The notes under the pieces were generated by a model. It worked only from the letters and a program-made list of their open reading frames with translations, ran no database searches and was not told the DNA's origin. The position numbers and the translations under genes are program-made. Positions 34,560 to 43,124 of a DNA stretch of 61,982 bases are shown here, in pieces. The stretch's first letter is position 1, and every line of letters starts with the position of its first letter. This DNA is from an uncultured Elusimicrobia bacterium (GTDB lineage Bacteria; Elusimicrobiota; Elusimicrobia; Elusimicrobiales; Elusimicrobiaceae), in assembly GCA_945913025.1 (NCBI GenBank), contig CAMECJ010000009.1:1-61982 (forward strand), in the 5' to 3' direction.

Positions 34560-35294
34560 ATGCGTTTTGCCGCGCTTCATTCTTTGGTCAAACATATTTT
34601 GCATTTTTTATTTCCGCGTACGTGTTTTGCGTGTGGGTGTGATTTGCCGCGGGACGCTTGCGTCTTTTTATGTGATTCGTGCCAAAAAGGGATAAAGCCC
34701 ACGGGTCCGCTTATTTGCCGCCGGTGCGGTGTAACGCTTAAATCCGGCGGGGCGCATTGTTATAACTGCCGCGGCGGCAAAGCCAAAACGTACAAATGTT
34801 CCGTTATCCGTTCGTCTTTTGCGTTTAACGCTTCTTCCCGCGGGTTGGTGCACGCACTTAAATACGGAGGGGCCGATTATTTGGCGCGGGAAATGGGCAA
34901 ACGAATGGCCGTAAATTTTTGCAAGTATCCGGAATTGGCTGCTGCCGAAATAGTAATGCCCGTGCCGCTGTTCTCTTCCCGCCTCCGCCAACGCGGATAT
35001 AACCAAAGCGCGCTTTTGGCGCGCGCCTTTGCTAAAGAGACGGGCCTTTGCGTTGATGAAACATCTCTTGTTCGCACGCGTAATACGCGCAGCCAAACCA
35101 AGCTGGGCCGGAAAGACAGACTGGAAAATATGACGGGCGCATTTTTGTGCCGTAAACCAAAGGACGTTAAAGGCAAGGTAATTTTACTGGTCGATGATGT
35201 GGCTACTACGGGGGCTACGCTGGAAGGCTGCGCCGCCGCGCTGAAAGCGGCGGGAGCCAAAAAAGTGTTTGCTTATACGTTTGCGCGGGAATAA
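34560..35294 (+). CDS. comF: ComF-family phosphoribosyltransferase-like protein
   Basis: 244 residues. Zinc-finger-like cysteine pairs lie at the N-terminus (CFACGC, CDSCQ, CRRCG, CYNC), then a PRTase fold with the PRPP loop LLVDDVATTGATL near the end. ComF relatives help take up single-stranded DNA or act in DNA repair. ATG 34560 follows GGAGAG eight bases after the SprA-like gene, so the two are likely co-transcribed although their functions are not obviously linked. Confidence 0.92.
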   Translation: MRFAALHSLVKHILHFLFPRTCFACGCDLPRDACVFLCDSCQKGIKPTGPLICRRCGVTLKSGGAHCYNCRGGKAKTYKCSVIRSSFAFNASSRGLVHALKYGGADYLAREMGKRMAVNFCKYPELAAAEIVMPVPLFSSRLRQRGYNQSALLARAFAKETGLCVDETSLVRTRNTRSQTKLGRKDRLENMTGAFLCRKPKDVKGKVILLVDDVATTGATLEGCAAALKAAGAKKVFAYTFARE

Positions 35295-35317
35295 AAAGTT
35301 GTGGGTGGAGGCTGGCG

Positions 35318-36004
35318 CTACATTTTGCCGTTTGCTTTTAAGCTGTAGTGCGAGCCTTTGGCCACGATAATATGGTCGTGTACCGAAATGCCGAACAGCG
35401 CGGCGGCGCGGATAACCTCGTGCGTAAACGTAATATCTTCTTGCGAAGGAGATGCATCTCCCGACGGGTGGTTATGCACCAAAATAATGGCCGACGCCTT
35501 GGCCAGAAGGGCACATTCCACAATTTTTCGCGGCGTAACAGCTACACGGTCAATCAGGCCCGAGGCGATGATTTCCGTATTGATAATCGTATTACGTACG
35601 GACAGATAAATAATTTCTAAACACTCTTCTTTTTTGCCGGATAAAGATGCTTGGCAATACTCAATGACGTTTTGGGGCGTACGGATAGCGACGCGTCCTT
35701 TTACTTCGTCAAACATATATTTTTTAAAAATTCCCCGTATCAATTTTATAAATAGTGCGGTGCTGCGCCCAACGCCTTGTACGCTTGCCAGTTCTTCCGG
35801 TGTGGCATCCAGTACAGCGGAGATTGAGCCGAAACGCTTTAAAAGCGCCCACGCCATGGGTTTCATATCCCGCCGCGCGACGGCATACGTCAGTAAAAGC
35901 TCCAAGGCTTCGTGATCTAAAAACGAATCCAATCCCGCGGAAGCAAACTTTTCGCGTATGCGTTCACGGTGGCCGGTGTAAGAGGGTTTGCTCGTGTTTG
36001 ACAT
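35318..36004 (-). CDS. radC: RadC-family JAB-domain protein
   Basis: 228 residues. An N-terminal helix-hairpin-helix-like region (VQGVGRSTA) is followed by the MPN/JAB metalloprotease-like domain with HNHPSGDASPSQED, which supplies the zinc ligands. The exact role of RadC is unsettled. Convergent with comF. It has no Shine-Dalgarno site; TAGAAT (36011-36016) lies exactly six bases before the ATG. Confidence 0.94.
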   Translation of the reverse strand: MSNTSKPSYTGHRERIREKFASAGLDSFLDHEALELLLTYAVARRDMKPMAWALLKRFGSISAVLDATPEELASVQGVGRSTALFIKLIRGIFKKYMFDEVKGRVAIRTPQNVIEYCQASLSGKKEECLEIIYLSVRNTIINTEIIASGLIDRVAVTPRKIVECALLAKASAIILVHNHPSGDASPSQEDITFTHEVIRAAALFGISVHDHIIVAKGSHYSLKANGKM

Positions 36005-36010
36005 AGTACA

Positions 36011-36016
36011 ATTCTA
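36011..36016 (-). promoter_or_regulatory. -10 box of radC (leaderless)
   Basis: TAGAAT on the minus strand, six bases before ATG 36004. Confidence 0.55.
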
Positions 36017-36086
36017 TTTTTTTATTATACCGTTTTTAATGCTACAATAGGTATAATCAAAACGCCGTATGGCAAAAGGGGGGTAT

Positions 36087-37442
36087 ATGAAAAACATTGT
36101 AGTTATCGGGGGAGGCCCCGCGGGTTATCCGGCGGCTTTAAAAGCTGCGGCCTTGGGCGCAAAAGTTACGTTAATCGAAAAAAATAAACTGGGCGGCGTG
36201 TGTTTAAATTGCGGGTGCATACCGTCTAAATCGCTTTTGGACGCGGCGCACCGCTTTCAAACCGCGCGCGGGATAAGCGCGTTGTGCACAGCGGAAAGCC
36301 CCGCGTTTGCCGGTACGCCGGATTGGCAAAAAATCAAAGCGCGGGAGCAGGCCGCCGCGCATAAGCTGACGCAAGGCGTTGGCGTGCTGCTCAAAAAAGC
36401 AGGGGTGGAGGTTATTCAGGGAACAGCATCCTTTAAAAATGAACATACGGTTCGTGTGCAAACCGCGGACGGCGAACGCGACCTTGCGTGTGACGGGGTG
36501 ATTCTGGCCGTCGGTTCGGAAGCGTTTTATCCGCCGCCGTTTGACGCGCTAAAAGGCCAAATTTACGACAACTCCAATATCTTTGATATGCCTTCGTTGC
36601 CAAAAACGATGATCATCGTGGGCGGCGGCGTCATCGGCTGCGAATTTGCCGATTTGTTAAGTGCGCTGGGTGTGGAGGTTTCCGTGGTGGAAATGCAGCC
36701 GTGCATTTTGCCTTTGGAAGAAGAAAGTGCGTCGCGCGCGCTCTTTCAGGCCTTGTCTAAACGCGGCGTAAAATTTTATTTGGGCCAAAGCGCGGCCTCG
36801 GCCGAAAAGACGGACGGCGGATTTCAAATCACGCTTTCGGACGGAAAGGTTTTGACGGCCGAAACCGTCCTTGCGGCCATCGGGCGCACGGCGGATTTAA
36901 GCGCGCTTAAAATGGAAAATATCGGCGTGGAATGGACGCGCAGGGGCGTAAGCGTCCATCCGCAAACATTGCAGCTGAAAAACGATATTTACGCTGCCGG
37001 AGACGTGAACGGACTCTTTCAGCTGGCCCACGCCGCCACGCGCCAAGGTGAAACGGCGGCTTCCAATTTGTGCGGTGTTCCCGCTGTTTACGACAATAAC
37101 GCTGTTCCGCGCGCCGTGTATACTTCGCCGGAGATTGCTTCGGCGGGGCTTACCAAATCCGCTGCGGAAGCAAAAGGCATTTCCATAAAAACGCATCGGG
37201 CGTTTCTGCTTGCTAACGGGCGCGCCGTGGCGCAGGAGCAAACGGAAGGCTTTTTTGAAATCGTTGAGGACGCTTCTTCCGGCCTTATTTTGGGCGGGAC
37301 GCTGGTCGGAGCGTGCGCGTCCGAACTGGTGCATATTTTAAGCGTGGCGTTGGCGGCCAAAATGACGGTTTCCCAACTGAAAGAAGTGATTTTCGCCCAC
37401 CCGACGTTTGCCGAATCCATCGGGGAGGCGCTGTCCAGATGA
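36087..37442 (+). CDS. lpdA: Dihydrolipoamide dehydrogenase
   Basis: E3 component of 2-oxoacid dehydrogenase or glycine cleavage complexes. 451 residues: FAD site GGGPAGYPAA, redox disulfide GGVCLNCGCIPSK, NAD site GGGVIGCEFA and the C-terminal active-site pair HPTFAESIGE. The start is ATG 36087 after AAAGGGGGG; an ATG at 36069 in the same frame has no ribosome site. A TATAAT lies at 36052. Its stop overlaps the trmJ start (ATGATG). Butyrate kinase genes follow. Confidence 0.94.
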   Translation: MKNIVVIGGGPAGYPAALKAAALGAKVTLIEKNKLGGVCLNCGCIPSKSLLDAAHRFQTARGISALCTAESPAFAGTPDWQKIKAREQAAAHKLTQGVGVLLKKAGVEVIQGTASFKNEHTVRVQTADGERDLACDGVILAVGSEAFYPPPFDALKGQIYDNSNIFDMPSLPKTMIIVGGGVIGCEFADLLSALGVEVSVVEMQPCILPLEEESASRALFQALSKRGVKFYLGQSAASAEKTDGGFQITLSDGKVLTAETVLAAIGRTADLSALKMENIGVEWTRRGVSVHPQTLQLKNDIYAAGDVNGLFQLAHAATRQGETAASNLCGVPAVYDNNAVPRAVYTSPEIASAGLTKSAAEAKGISIKTHRAFLLANGRAVAQEQTEGFFEIVEDASSGLILGGTLVGACASELVHILSVALAAKMTVSQLKEVIFAHPTFAESIGEALSR

Positions 37443-38170
37443 TGCGGTTTTGCATTGTACTCGTCCGCCCGCGCGACCCCAACAATATCGGGGCCGCGGC
37501 GCGGGCGATGGGGAATTTCGGTCTTTCCGATTTGCGCGTAGTAGAACCCTATGCGCCCGTCTGGCGCGAAGCCGTCAGCGCGGTGGGCGTAAGCGATATT
37601 TTGCAAAACGCCCGTACGTTTGACACGTTAGACGAAGCCTTGGCTGATACGCATTTTTCGCTGGCTTCTACGGCGATAAGAAACCGCCGGATGGATCAAG
37701 AGGTGGTGCCTCTGCCGCATTTAAACGAACGGCTGCAAACGGTCCCGCAAGGGTTAATCGCCTTGGTGTTCGGAAACGAAAAAAGCGGGCTTTCGGGCGA
37801 AGATATTGCACGGTGCGACGCGGTTTTGAATATCCCTACATCAGCCAAACAGCCGTCGGTCAATTTGGCGCAGGCGGTTATTTTGTGTTGTTACGAGCTT
37901 TCCCGCCGTCCGGATTTTAAGCCGCTTCGCAGTGCGGGCGGAGAAGAAGCCCCCGCTACGGACGCGCAACGGGAAATTTTTATCGCGGCGGCCGAAGAAT
38001 TATGCCAAAAAGCAGCCTTGCGTGCGGATTTGACGGTTTCCCAACGCAAAGCGTTTTTGCGCGGCGCGCTTTCGCGTCATCCGCTTACGCGCGACCAGTT
38101 GTTTTTTCTTAAAAAACTGGCGGATAAAATTAACGCGCTTTTACCGGAAATCGGTCAGCCAAAGCCTTGA
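37439..38170 (+). CDS. trmJ: SPOUT-family RNA 2'-O-methyltransferase, TrmJ-like
   Basis: 243 residues with an N-terminal SpoU domain: VLVRPRDPNNIGAAARAMGNFG (motif 1), LVFGNEKSGLS (motif 2) and IPTSAKQPSVNLAQAV (motif 3). The C-terminal helices fit TrmJ, which methylates position 32 of tRNAs. An earlier in-frame start at 37313 lies inside lpdA and is disregarded. TrmH-family rRNA enzymes are an alternative. Confidence 0.88.
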   Translation: MMRFCIVLVRPRDPNNIGAAARAMGNFGLSDLRVVEPYAPVWREAVSAVGVSDILQNARTFDTLDEALADTHFSLASTAIRNRRMDQEVVPLPHLNERLQTVPQGLIALVFGNEKSGLSGEDIARCDAVLNIPTSAKQPSVNLAQAVILCCYELSRRPDFKPLRSAGGEEAPATDAQREIFIAAAEELCQKAALRADLTVSQRKAFLRGALSRHPLTRDQLFFLKKLADKINALLPEIGQPKP

Positions 38171-38209
38171 TATTTTGTTAAAATATAAATATACGCAAAG
38201 GGGGCCGTT

Positions 38210-39328
38210 ATGCGCGTGGACTACAATATTCTCGTCATCAACCCGGGTTCCACCTCGGATGATATCGGCTATTATCGGGGCGAAAAGCCCGTGTTCGAAG
38301 TAACCGTGCGCTATTCCTTAACCGATCTGGAGCCTTACGAAGGCAAAAATGTTACCGAGCAGCTTCCGCTGCGCCGCAAGCTTATTTTAGATTATCTGTT
38401 GGACCATAAAGTCCCGCTTAAAGAAATCGACGCCGTCATCGGCCGCGGCGGGTTTATCCGCTCCGTGGAAGGCGGCGTGTACGCCGTCAACGATAAAATG
38501 ATTCAGGATTTGGAAACCGGCCACTACGGCGGTATCCACCCCAGTAATTTGGGGGGGATTTTGGCGCGTGAAATTGCCCAGTACGCCGGTTGCCCCAGTT
38601 TTATCGCCAATCCGGTGGTAATCGACGAATTGCAGCCTGTAGCCCGTTATTCGGGTATGCCGGAAAACCCGCGCATTTCCATTTTCCACGCGCTCAGCCA
38701 AAAACGTGTGGCGCGTTTAATCGCCGATAAGCTGGGCAAACCGTATGAAGAAGTGAACTGTATTGTCTGCCACGGCGGCGGCGGAATTACGGTAGGCGCC
38801 CACCGCAAAGGCAAAGTGGTGGACGTCAACAACGGCTACGAGGGCGACGGCCCGATGACCCCCCAGCGAAGCGGCGGAGTGCCGTCTTCCGGGTTAGTGC
38901 AGATGTGTTTTTCGGGCAAGTATTCGCTGCGCGATATGCGGTTAAAACTGCGCGGAAAAGGCGGGCTTGTGTCCTATACGGGTACGTCAGACGTGAAAGA
39001 TTTGGAAGAATTTATCCGTACCGGAGAAAAACGCCCGGGGTCGCTGATTACCTGTACGCAGCAGGAAGCCAAACTGGCCGAGGATGCGATGATTTATCAA
39101 ATTTCCAAATATATCGGCTCTATGGCCGTGGTGTTGGAAGGCAAAGTTGATTTTATCGCGCTTACCGGCGGGCTGATGCACAGCAAATATATCCCGCAGG
39201 AAATCGGCCGTTACGTGGGCTGGATTGCGCCGATGTATGTATTCCCGGGTAGTGAGGAAAAAGACGCTCTGCGCGTAGCGGCGCGCCGTGCGCTTATGAA
39301 CCCGAAAATCGTGCAGGAATACGCATAA
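38210..39328 (+). CDS. buk: Butyrate kinase
   Basis: Acetokinase-superfamily enzyme that turns butyryl- or branched-chain acyl-phosphate into the acid plus ATP. 372 residues starting VDYNILVINPGSTSDDIGYY, with the Buk-type insert RGGFIRSVEGGVYAVN and the phosphate segment CHGGGGITVGAH. A good ribosome site (AAAGGGGG) precedes ATG 38210. It pairs with ptb just downstream; together they give substrate-level ATP from acyl-CoA. Confidence 0.94.
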   Translation: MRVDYNILVINPGSTSDDIGYYRGEKPVFEVTVRYSLTDLEPYEGKNVTEQLPLRRKLILDYLLDHKVPLKEIDAVIGRGGFIRSVEGGVYAVNDKMIQDLETGHYGGIHPSNLGGILAREIAQYAGCPSFIANPVVIDELQPVARYSGMPENPRISIFHALSQKRVARLIADKLGKPYEEVNCIVCHGGGGITVGAHRKGKVVDVNNGYEGDGPMTPQRSGGVPSSGLVQMCFSGKYSLRDMRLKLRGKGGLVSYTGTSDVKDLEEFIRTGEKRPGSLITCTQQEAKLAEDAMIYQISKYIGSMAVVLEGKVDFIALTGGLMHSKYIPQEIGRYVGWIAPMYVFPGSEEKDALRVAARRALMNPKIVQEYA

Positions 39329-39364
39329 AATTTATTTTATCATCAGCAGTAAGGAGAAAGAAAA

Positions 39365-40282
39365 ATGAAATTCACGAGTTTTGCGGATTTGATTAACCAA
39401 GTAAAAGGCAAATCCAACCGCGTCGTCGTTCCGGGCGCCAACAATAAAGAAGCCCTGGAAGCCATTAAAATGGCCGACGAAAATGGCCTTATTTCCCATG
39501 GGATTTTAATCGGTCCCGTCGCCGCTGTGAAAGAAATGGTGGCCGCCGCCGGACTGGACGAAAGCAAATTCGAATTTATCGATTGCGACGACGTCCCCAC
39601 GATGTGCAAACTGGCCGTGGACCAAATTCTGGCCGGAAAAGGCGACTTTTTGATTAAGGGCCTCGTTGATACCAAATACTATATGAAAGCGATTCTTAAC
39701 AAGGAAGCCCATCTGGTGCCGGAAGGCGCGCTTTTGTCGCACTTTGTGCTCTTCAGCACGCCCAAATATAAAAAACCGTTTGCCGTAACCGATTCCGCCG
39801 TCGTTATTGCGCCGACTTTGGAGCAGAAAGCCAAAATCATTCAAAACGCGGTCAACACGATGCACAAACTCGGCCTGGAAAACCCGAAAGTGGCCTGCGT
39901 ATGCCCCGTGGAAAAAGTAAACGAAAAAATTCCTTCCACCGTGGATGCCGCCGCTCTCGCGCAAATGAACGCCGAAGGTAAAATTACCGGCTGCACCGTG
40001 GAAGGCCCGTACGATTTGTACATTTCCCTCTCCGCCGAAAAAGCGGCCGAAAAAGGCATTAAGGGCGCGTCCGTGGCCGGCGACGCCGACATCTTGATGC
40101 TGCCGGACTTGGACGCGGCTAACCCGCTCTATAAAGCCCTGGCGTTCTTTGGAGACCGTATGGAAGCCGCGGCTGTTTTGGTGGGACCGAAGATTCCGGT
40201 TATTTTGCCGTCCCGCGCCGACGACCCGAAAGTAAAGCTCAACGCCATCGCGCTCTGTTCGTATTTAAAAGACCAAAAATAG
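39365..40282 (+). CDS. ptb: Phosphate butyryltransferase
   Basis: Converts butyryl- (or isobutyryl-/isovaleryl-) CoA and phosphate to acyl-phosphate for Buk. 305 residues of the PTA/PTB family with VVVPGANNKEALEAI at the N-terminus and GDADILMLPDLDAANPLYKAL, the typical C-terminal signature. It lies 36 bases after buk behind AAGGAGAAAG. A terminator-like hairpin follows at 40291. Confidence 0.94.
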   Translation: MKFTSFADLINQVKGKSNRVVVPGANNKEALEAIKMADENGLISHGILIGPVAAVKEMVAAAGLDESKFEFIDCDDVPTMCKLAVDQILAGKGDFLIKGLVDTKYYMKAILNKEAHLVPEGALLSHFVLFSTPKYKKPFAVTDSAVVIAPTLEQKAKIIQNAVNTMHKLGLENPKVACVCPVEKVNEKIPSTVDAAALAQMNAEGKITGCTVEGPYDLYISLSAEKAAEKGIKGASVAGDADILMLPDLDAANPLYKALAFFGDRMEAAAVLVGPKIPVILPSRADDPKVKLNAIALCSYLKDQK

Positions 40283-40290
40283 TTGTTGCC

Positions 40291-40317
40291 GGGGCGGGTA
40301 AAACCGCCCCGCATTTT
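40291..40317 (+). terminator. ptb terminator-like hairpin
   Basis: GGGGCGG/CCGCCCC stem with a short T4 tract, ending five bases before the start codon of the peptidase gene. Confidence 0.65.
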
Positions 40318-40321
40318 GTGT

Positions 40322-41593
40322 ATGAAAAACCGGATTTTGACGTTTGTAAACCAACATTACCGCCGTTACCACGATATTTTGTTTTACACGCTGACGCTTG
40401 CCGTCATCGCCGTAGCAACCGTGGCGGCGCTTCACATTACGCGCCATAAAAACGAATTGGAGCGCGAAAACCAGCGCACGCGCGAAATTCCGGTACAGGA
40501 ATATACTGTGGGCCAGAAACCCGTTTATGTAGCCTTGCAGGAAGCGGGGCTGTCCAACCAAACCGTGGCGCAAATCGTATCCAAATTATCCTCCGTGGCA
40601 GATACGCGCAAGCTTCAAAAAAACGATGTTTATTCGCTGTCTGTAGAAGGCGGCCAGTTTGTGCTTTTGGTACTGACACAAGGTTTCAAACGGTATTATG
40701 TGGCGAATGTGGAAGGAACGCTGGTGGCGGGAGTAAGCGACGTAGAAATCAAAACGCGCATCAAAACCGCGGCGGGAACTATAAAAAGCTCGTTGTTTAA
40801 TGCGATGCTGGCGGAAGGACTGCAAGTGCCGCTTATTTTGGATTTTACGGACGCTTTTTCTTGGACGATTGATTTTAATACCGATACCCGCACCGGCGAT
40901 GAATACACCGCCCTCTGGGAAGAAAATTATACCGCTTCCGGAGAAATTACCAGCCAAGATTTGTTGGCCGCCAGTTATAAAGGAATATATGGCACCACGT
41001 ACGCGTTTTATTTTGAAGACGATTTTTATGATGAAACGGGCAAGATGAGCAAAAAGATGTTCTTAAAATCGCCCATCAGCTTCCGCAATTACCGCATTTC
41101 GTCGCGTTTTTCATACGGGCGTTTGCATCCGATTTTAAAAATCCGCCGCCCGCATTTGGGCATTGATTATGCCGCCCCAACGGGAACCCCCGTGCAGGCG
41201 GTGGCGGACGGAACCGTCAAATTCGCGGGGAAAAAAGGGGGATTCGGCAACTTTGTGGAACTGAAGCACGCCAACGGATACACCACGATGTACGGCCACT
41301 TAAAAAGTTACGGCAAAGGCGTAAAAACCGGTGCCAAAGTAAAACAGGGACAGACGGTGGGCTATGTGGGCAGTACGGGGCTCTCCACGGGGCCGCACTT
41401 GGATTTCCGTATTAAAGAAAAGAATCAATTTGTAGACTTTTTAAAGATGAAAAACCGCAATTCTGCGGTGCGCGACGTACCGAAAGACAAGCGCGAAGAA
41501 TTTGAAGAATTAAAAGTGCTATACTTAAAGGAATTGGACGCGGCTAAAAAATCATCCCAAGCAGCCGCGCCGGAGGAATCCCATGAAGCATAA
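40322..41593 (+). CDS. M23-family peptidoglycan endopeptidase
   Basis: 423 residues. One N-terminal membrane anchor (about 17-38), a long middle domain of the OapA/LysM-like type (VGQKPVYVALQEAGLSNQ), then the LytM/M23 domain: HLGIDYAAP (zinc His and Asp), MYGHL (catalytic His) and GPHLDF, where the second His of the usual HxH is Asp. That change occurs in other Gram-negative M23 proteins and need not abolish activity. The start is ATG 40322; there is no Shine-Dalgarno site and a GC hairpin sits directly upstream. The end overlaps the next gene by 11 bases. Confidence 0.88.
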   Translation: MKNRILTFVNQHYRRYHDILFYTLTLAVIAVATVAALHITRHKNELERENQRTREIPVQEYTVGQKPVYVALQEAGLSNQTVAQIVSKLSSVADTRKLQKNDVYSLSVEGGQFVLLVLTQGFKRYYVANVEGTLVAGVSDVEIKTRIKTAAGTIKSSLFNAMLAEGLQVPLILDFTDAFSWTIDFNTDTRTGDEYTALWEENYTASGEITSQDLLAASYKGIYGTTYAFYFEDDFYDETGKMSKKMFLKSPISFRNYRISSRFSYGRLHPILKIRRPHLGIDYAAPTGTPVQAVADGTVKFAGKKGGFGNFVELKHANGYTTMYGHLKSYGKGVKTGAKVKQGQTVGYVGSTGLSTGPHLDFRIKEKNQFVDFLKMKNRNSAVRDVPKDKREEFEELKVLYLKELDAAKKSSQAAAPEESHEA

Positions 41594-42152
41594 AAAAATC
41601 GCTCTTACCGGCGGTCCCAACAGCGGTAAGACGACGGCTCTTTCCGTTTTAAAAGAAACGTTCGGCCCGCAAGTGGAACTGGTGCGTGAAGCCGCCACGC
41701 TGATCTTCAGCGGCGGATTCCCGCGCAAGGACAACAGCCGGCCCCACATTGAAGCGGCCCAGCGCATTATCTTTTTTGCCACGAAACAGATGGAAAGTTT
41801 GGCGGAGAAATCGTCCGACGCCCAGCTGATTGTGTGCGACCGCGGCACCGTGGACGCGGCCGTCTATTGGCCCGACGGCGCGGAAGCGTTTTTTGCGCAT
41901 ATGGGCACCACGCTGGACGCGGAATTGGCCCGTTACGATGCGGTACTTCACCTGTCCCCGCCGTCCAATCCGGCTTTTTACCAGTCCACCCACGTGCGTA
42001 CGGAAAATTTGGACGAAGCCTTTGCCATTGACCGCAGAATTCTAAAAATTTGGGAGAAACATCCCAACCGTATGATTATCGGCGGTACAGAACACTTTTT
42101 TGAAAAAGCGGAAGCCATCAAAAATTTTGTAGAAAAAATTATTAGAGGATAA
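41583..42152 (+). CDS. NadR/AAA_28-like P-loop protein A
   Basis: 189-residue P-loop NTPase with Walker A GGPNSGKTTAL, a REAATLIFSGGFPRK segment, Walker B LIVCDRG and a C-terminal tail ending FFEKAEAIKNFVEKII. This fold (AAA_28) includes the ribosylnicotinamide kinase part of NadR and small nucleotide or lipid-phosphate kinases. The substrate is unknown. It lies four bases before a close paralog of the same length. Confidence 0.82.
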   Translation: MKHKKIALTGGPNSGKTTALSVLKETFGPQVELVREAATLIFSGGFPRKDNSRPHIEAAQRIIFFATKQMESLAEKSSDAQLIVCDRGTVDAAVYWPDGAEAFFAHMGTTLDAELARYDAVLHLSPPSNPAFYQSTHVRTENLDEAFAIDRRILKIWEKHPNRMIIGGTEHFFEKAEAIKNFVEKIIRG

Positions 42153-42155
42153 CCT

Positions 42156-42716
42156 ATGAAAAAAATCGTTTTAACCGGCGGCCCCAGCGGCGGCAAAACC
42201 ACGGCTCTTTCCATTTTGAAAGAGACGTTCGGCAACAAAATCGCGCTTGTGCAGGAAGCTGCTACGCTGATTTACAGCGGCGGATTCCCGCGCAAAGACA
42301 ACAGCCCTGTGCATATTGAACACGCGCAGAACATTATTTTCTATACCGTCCACCAACTGGAAGAACTGGCCGAAAGAACTTCTGATGCCAAAGTAATGGT
42401 GTGCGACCGCGGCTCTATTGACGGTGCCGTTTATTGGCCGTACGGGCCGGAGAATTTTTTTGAAGCGATGGAAAGCTCGTTGGAAGCGGAACTGGCCCGC
42501 TACGACGCGGTCATTCACTTGTCTCCGCCGCCCGAAAAAGATTTCTACCAGGCCACCAACGTCCGCACCGAAAACTTGCAGCAGGCGTTTGAAATAGATG
42601 ATAAAATCTTAAAAATTTGGGAAAAACACCCCAACCGCTTGGTGGTTCCGCGTGAAAAACATTATTTTGAAAAAGCGGAAATTATCAAAAATTTTGTGGA
42701 AAAATTAATTTCCTAA
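42156..42716 (+). CDS. NadR/AAA_28-like P-loop protein B (tandem paralog)
   Basis: 186 residues, alignable end to end with the gene before it: GGPSGGKTTALSILKETFG, QEAATLIYSGGFPRKDN, VMVCDRGSIDGAVYWP and an ending FEKAEIIKNFVEKLI. Differences cluster in the middle region (EHAQNIIFYTVHQ versus EAAQRIIFFATKQ), which may mark partner or substrate choice. A recent tandem duplication is the simplest origin; the pair may also work as a heterodimer. Confidence 0.82.
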   Translation: MKKIVLTGGPSGGKTTALSILKETFGNKIALVQEAATLIYSGGFPRKDNSPVHIEHAQNIIFYTVHQLEELAERTSDAKVMVCDRGSIDGAVYWPYGPENFFEAMESSLEAELARYDAVIHLSPPPEKDFYQATNVRTENLQQAFEIDDKILKIWEKHPNRLVVPREKHYFEKAEIIKNFVEKLIS

Positions 42717-42734
42717 TAAGTACAGGAGTTTGAA

Positions 42735-43124
42735 ATGATCTGGAATCCGTTTAAGAAAAAAGACGCCTCCGCTACCCGCGCCGCGGCCGAAAAACCCGCT
42801 AAAAAAGAATCTATCGAGCAGCGTATCGAGCGCGAGCTGGATTCTCTTCCGGCTATAATTAAGGGAAAGTTAAAGGACCCCGAAATTAAAAAACGCTTTA
42901 TCGATATTGCCAAACGCATGGAAAAAGACGGCGTGGATTTTAAAAGTATCCGCCAGATGAAAAAGTGGATGAAAGAGCACGAAGCCGAACTGCGTTCCGA
43001 ACAGGCCGGTGCGCCCGCCAAAGTGGAAACGGTGGTACACGAAGGGCCGAAAATCGGCCGCAACGACCCGTGCCCGTGCGGGAGCGGGAAGAAGTATAAA
43101 AAATGTTGCGGAGCCGGTAAGTAA
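42735..43124 (+). CDS. SEC-C zinc-motif protein
   Basis: 129 residues. A basic, alanine/lysine-rich first part and a helical middle ([19 protein letters not shown]) precede a C-terminal SEC-C motif [18 protein letters not shown], the zinc finger found at the end of SecA. It may bind SecB, ribosomes or another partner through this finger; no enzymatic domain is visible. Start ATG 42735 follows CAGGAG. Confidence 0.8.
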   Translation: MIWNPFKKKDASATRAAAEKPAKKESIEQRIERELDSLPAIIKGKLKDPEIKKRFIDIAKRMEKDGVDFKSIRQMKKWMKEHEAELRSEQAGAPAKVETVVHEGPKIGRNDPCPCGSGKKYKKCCGAGK

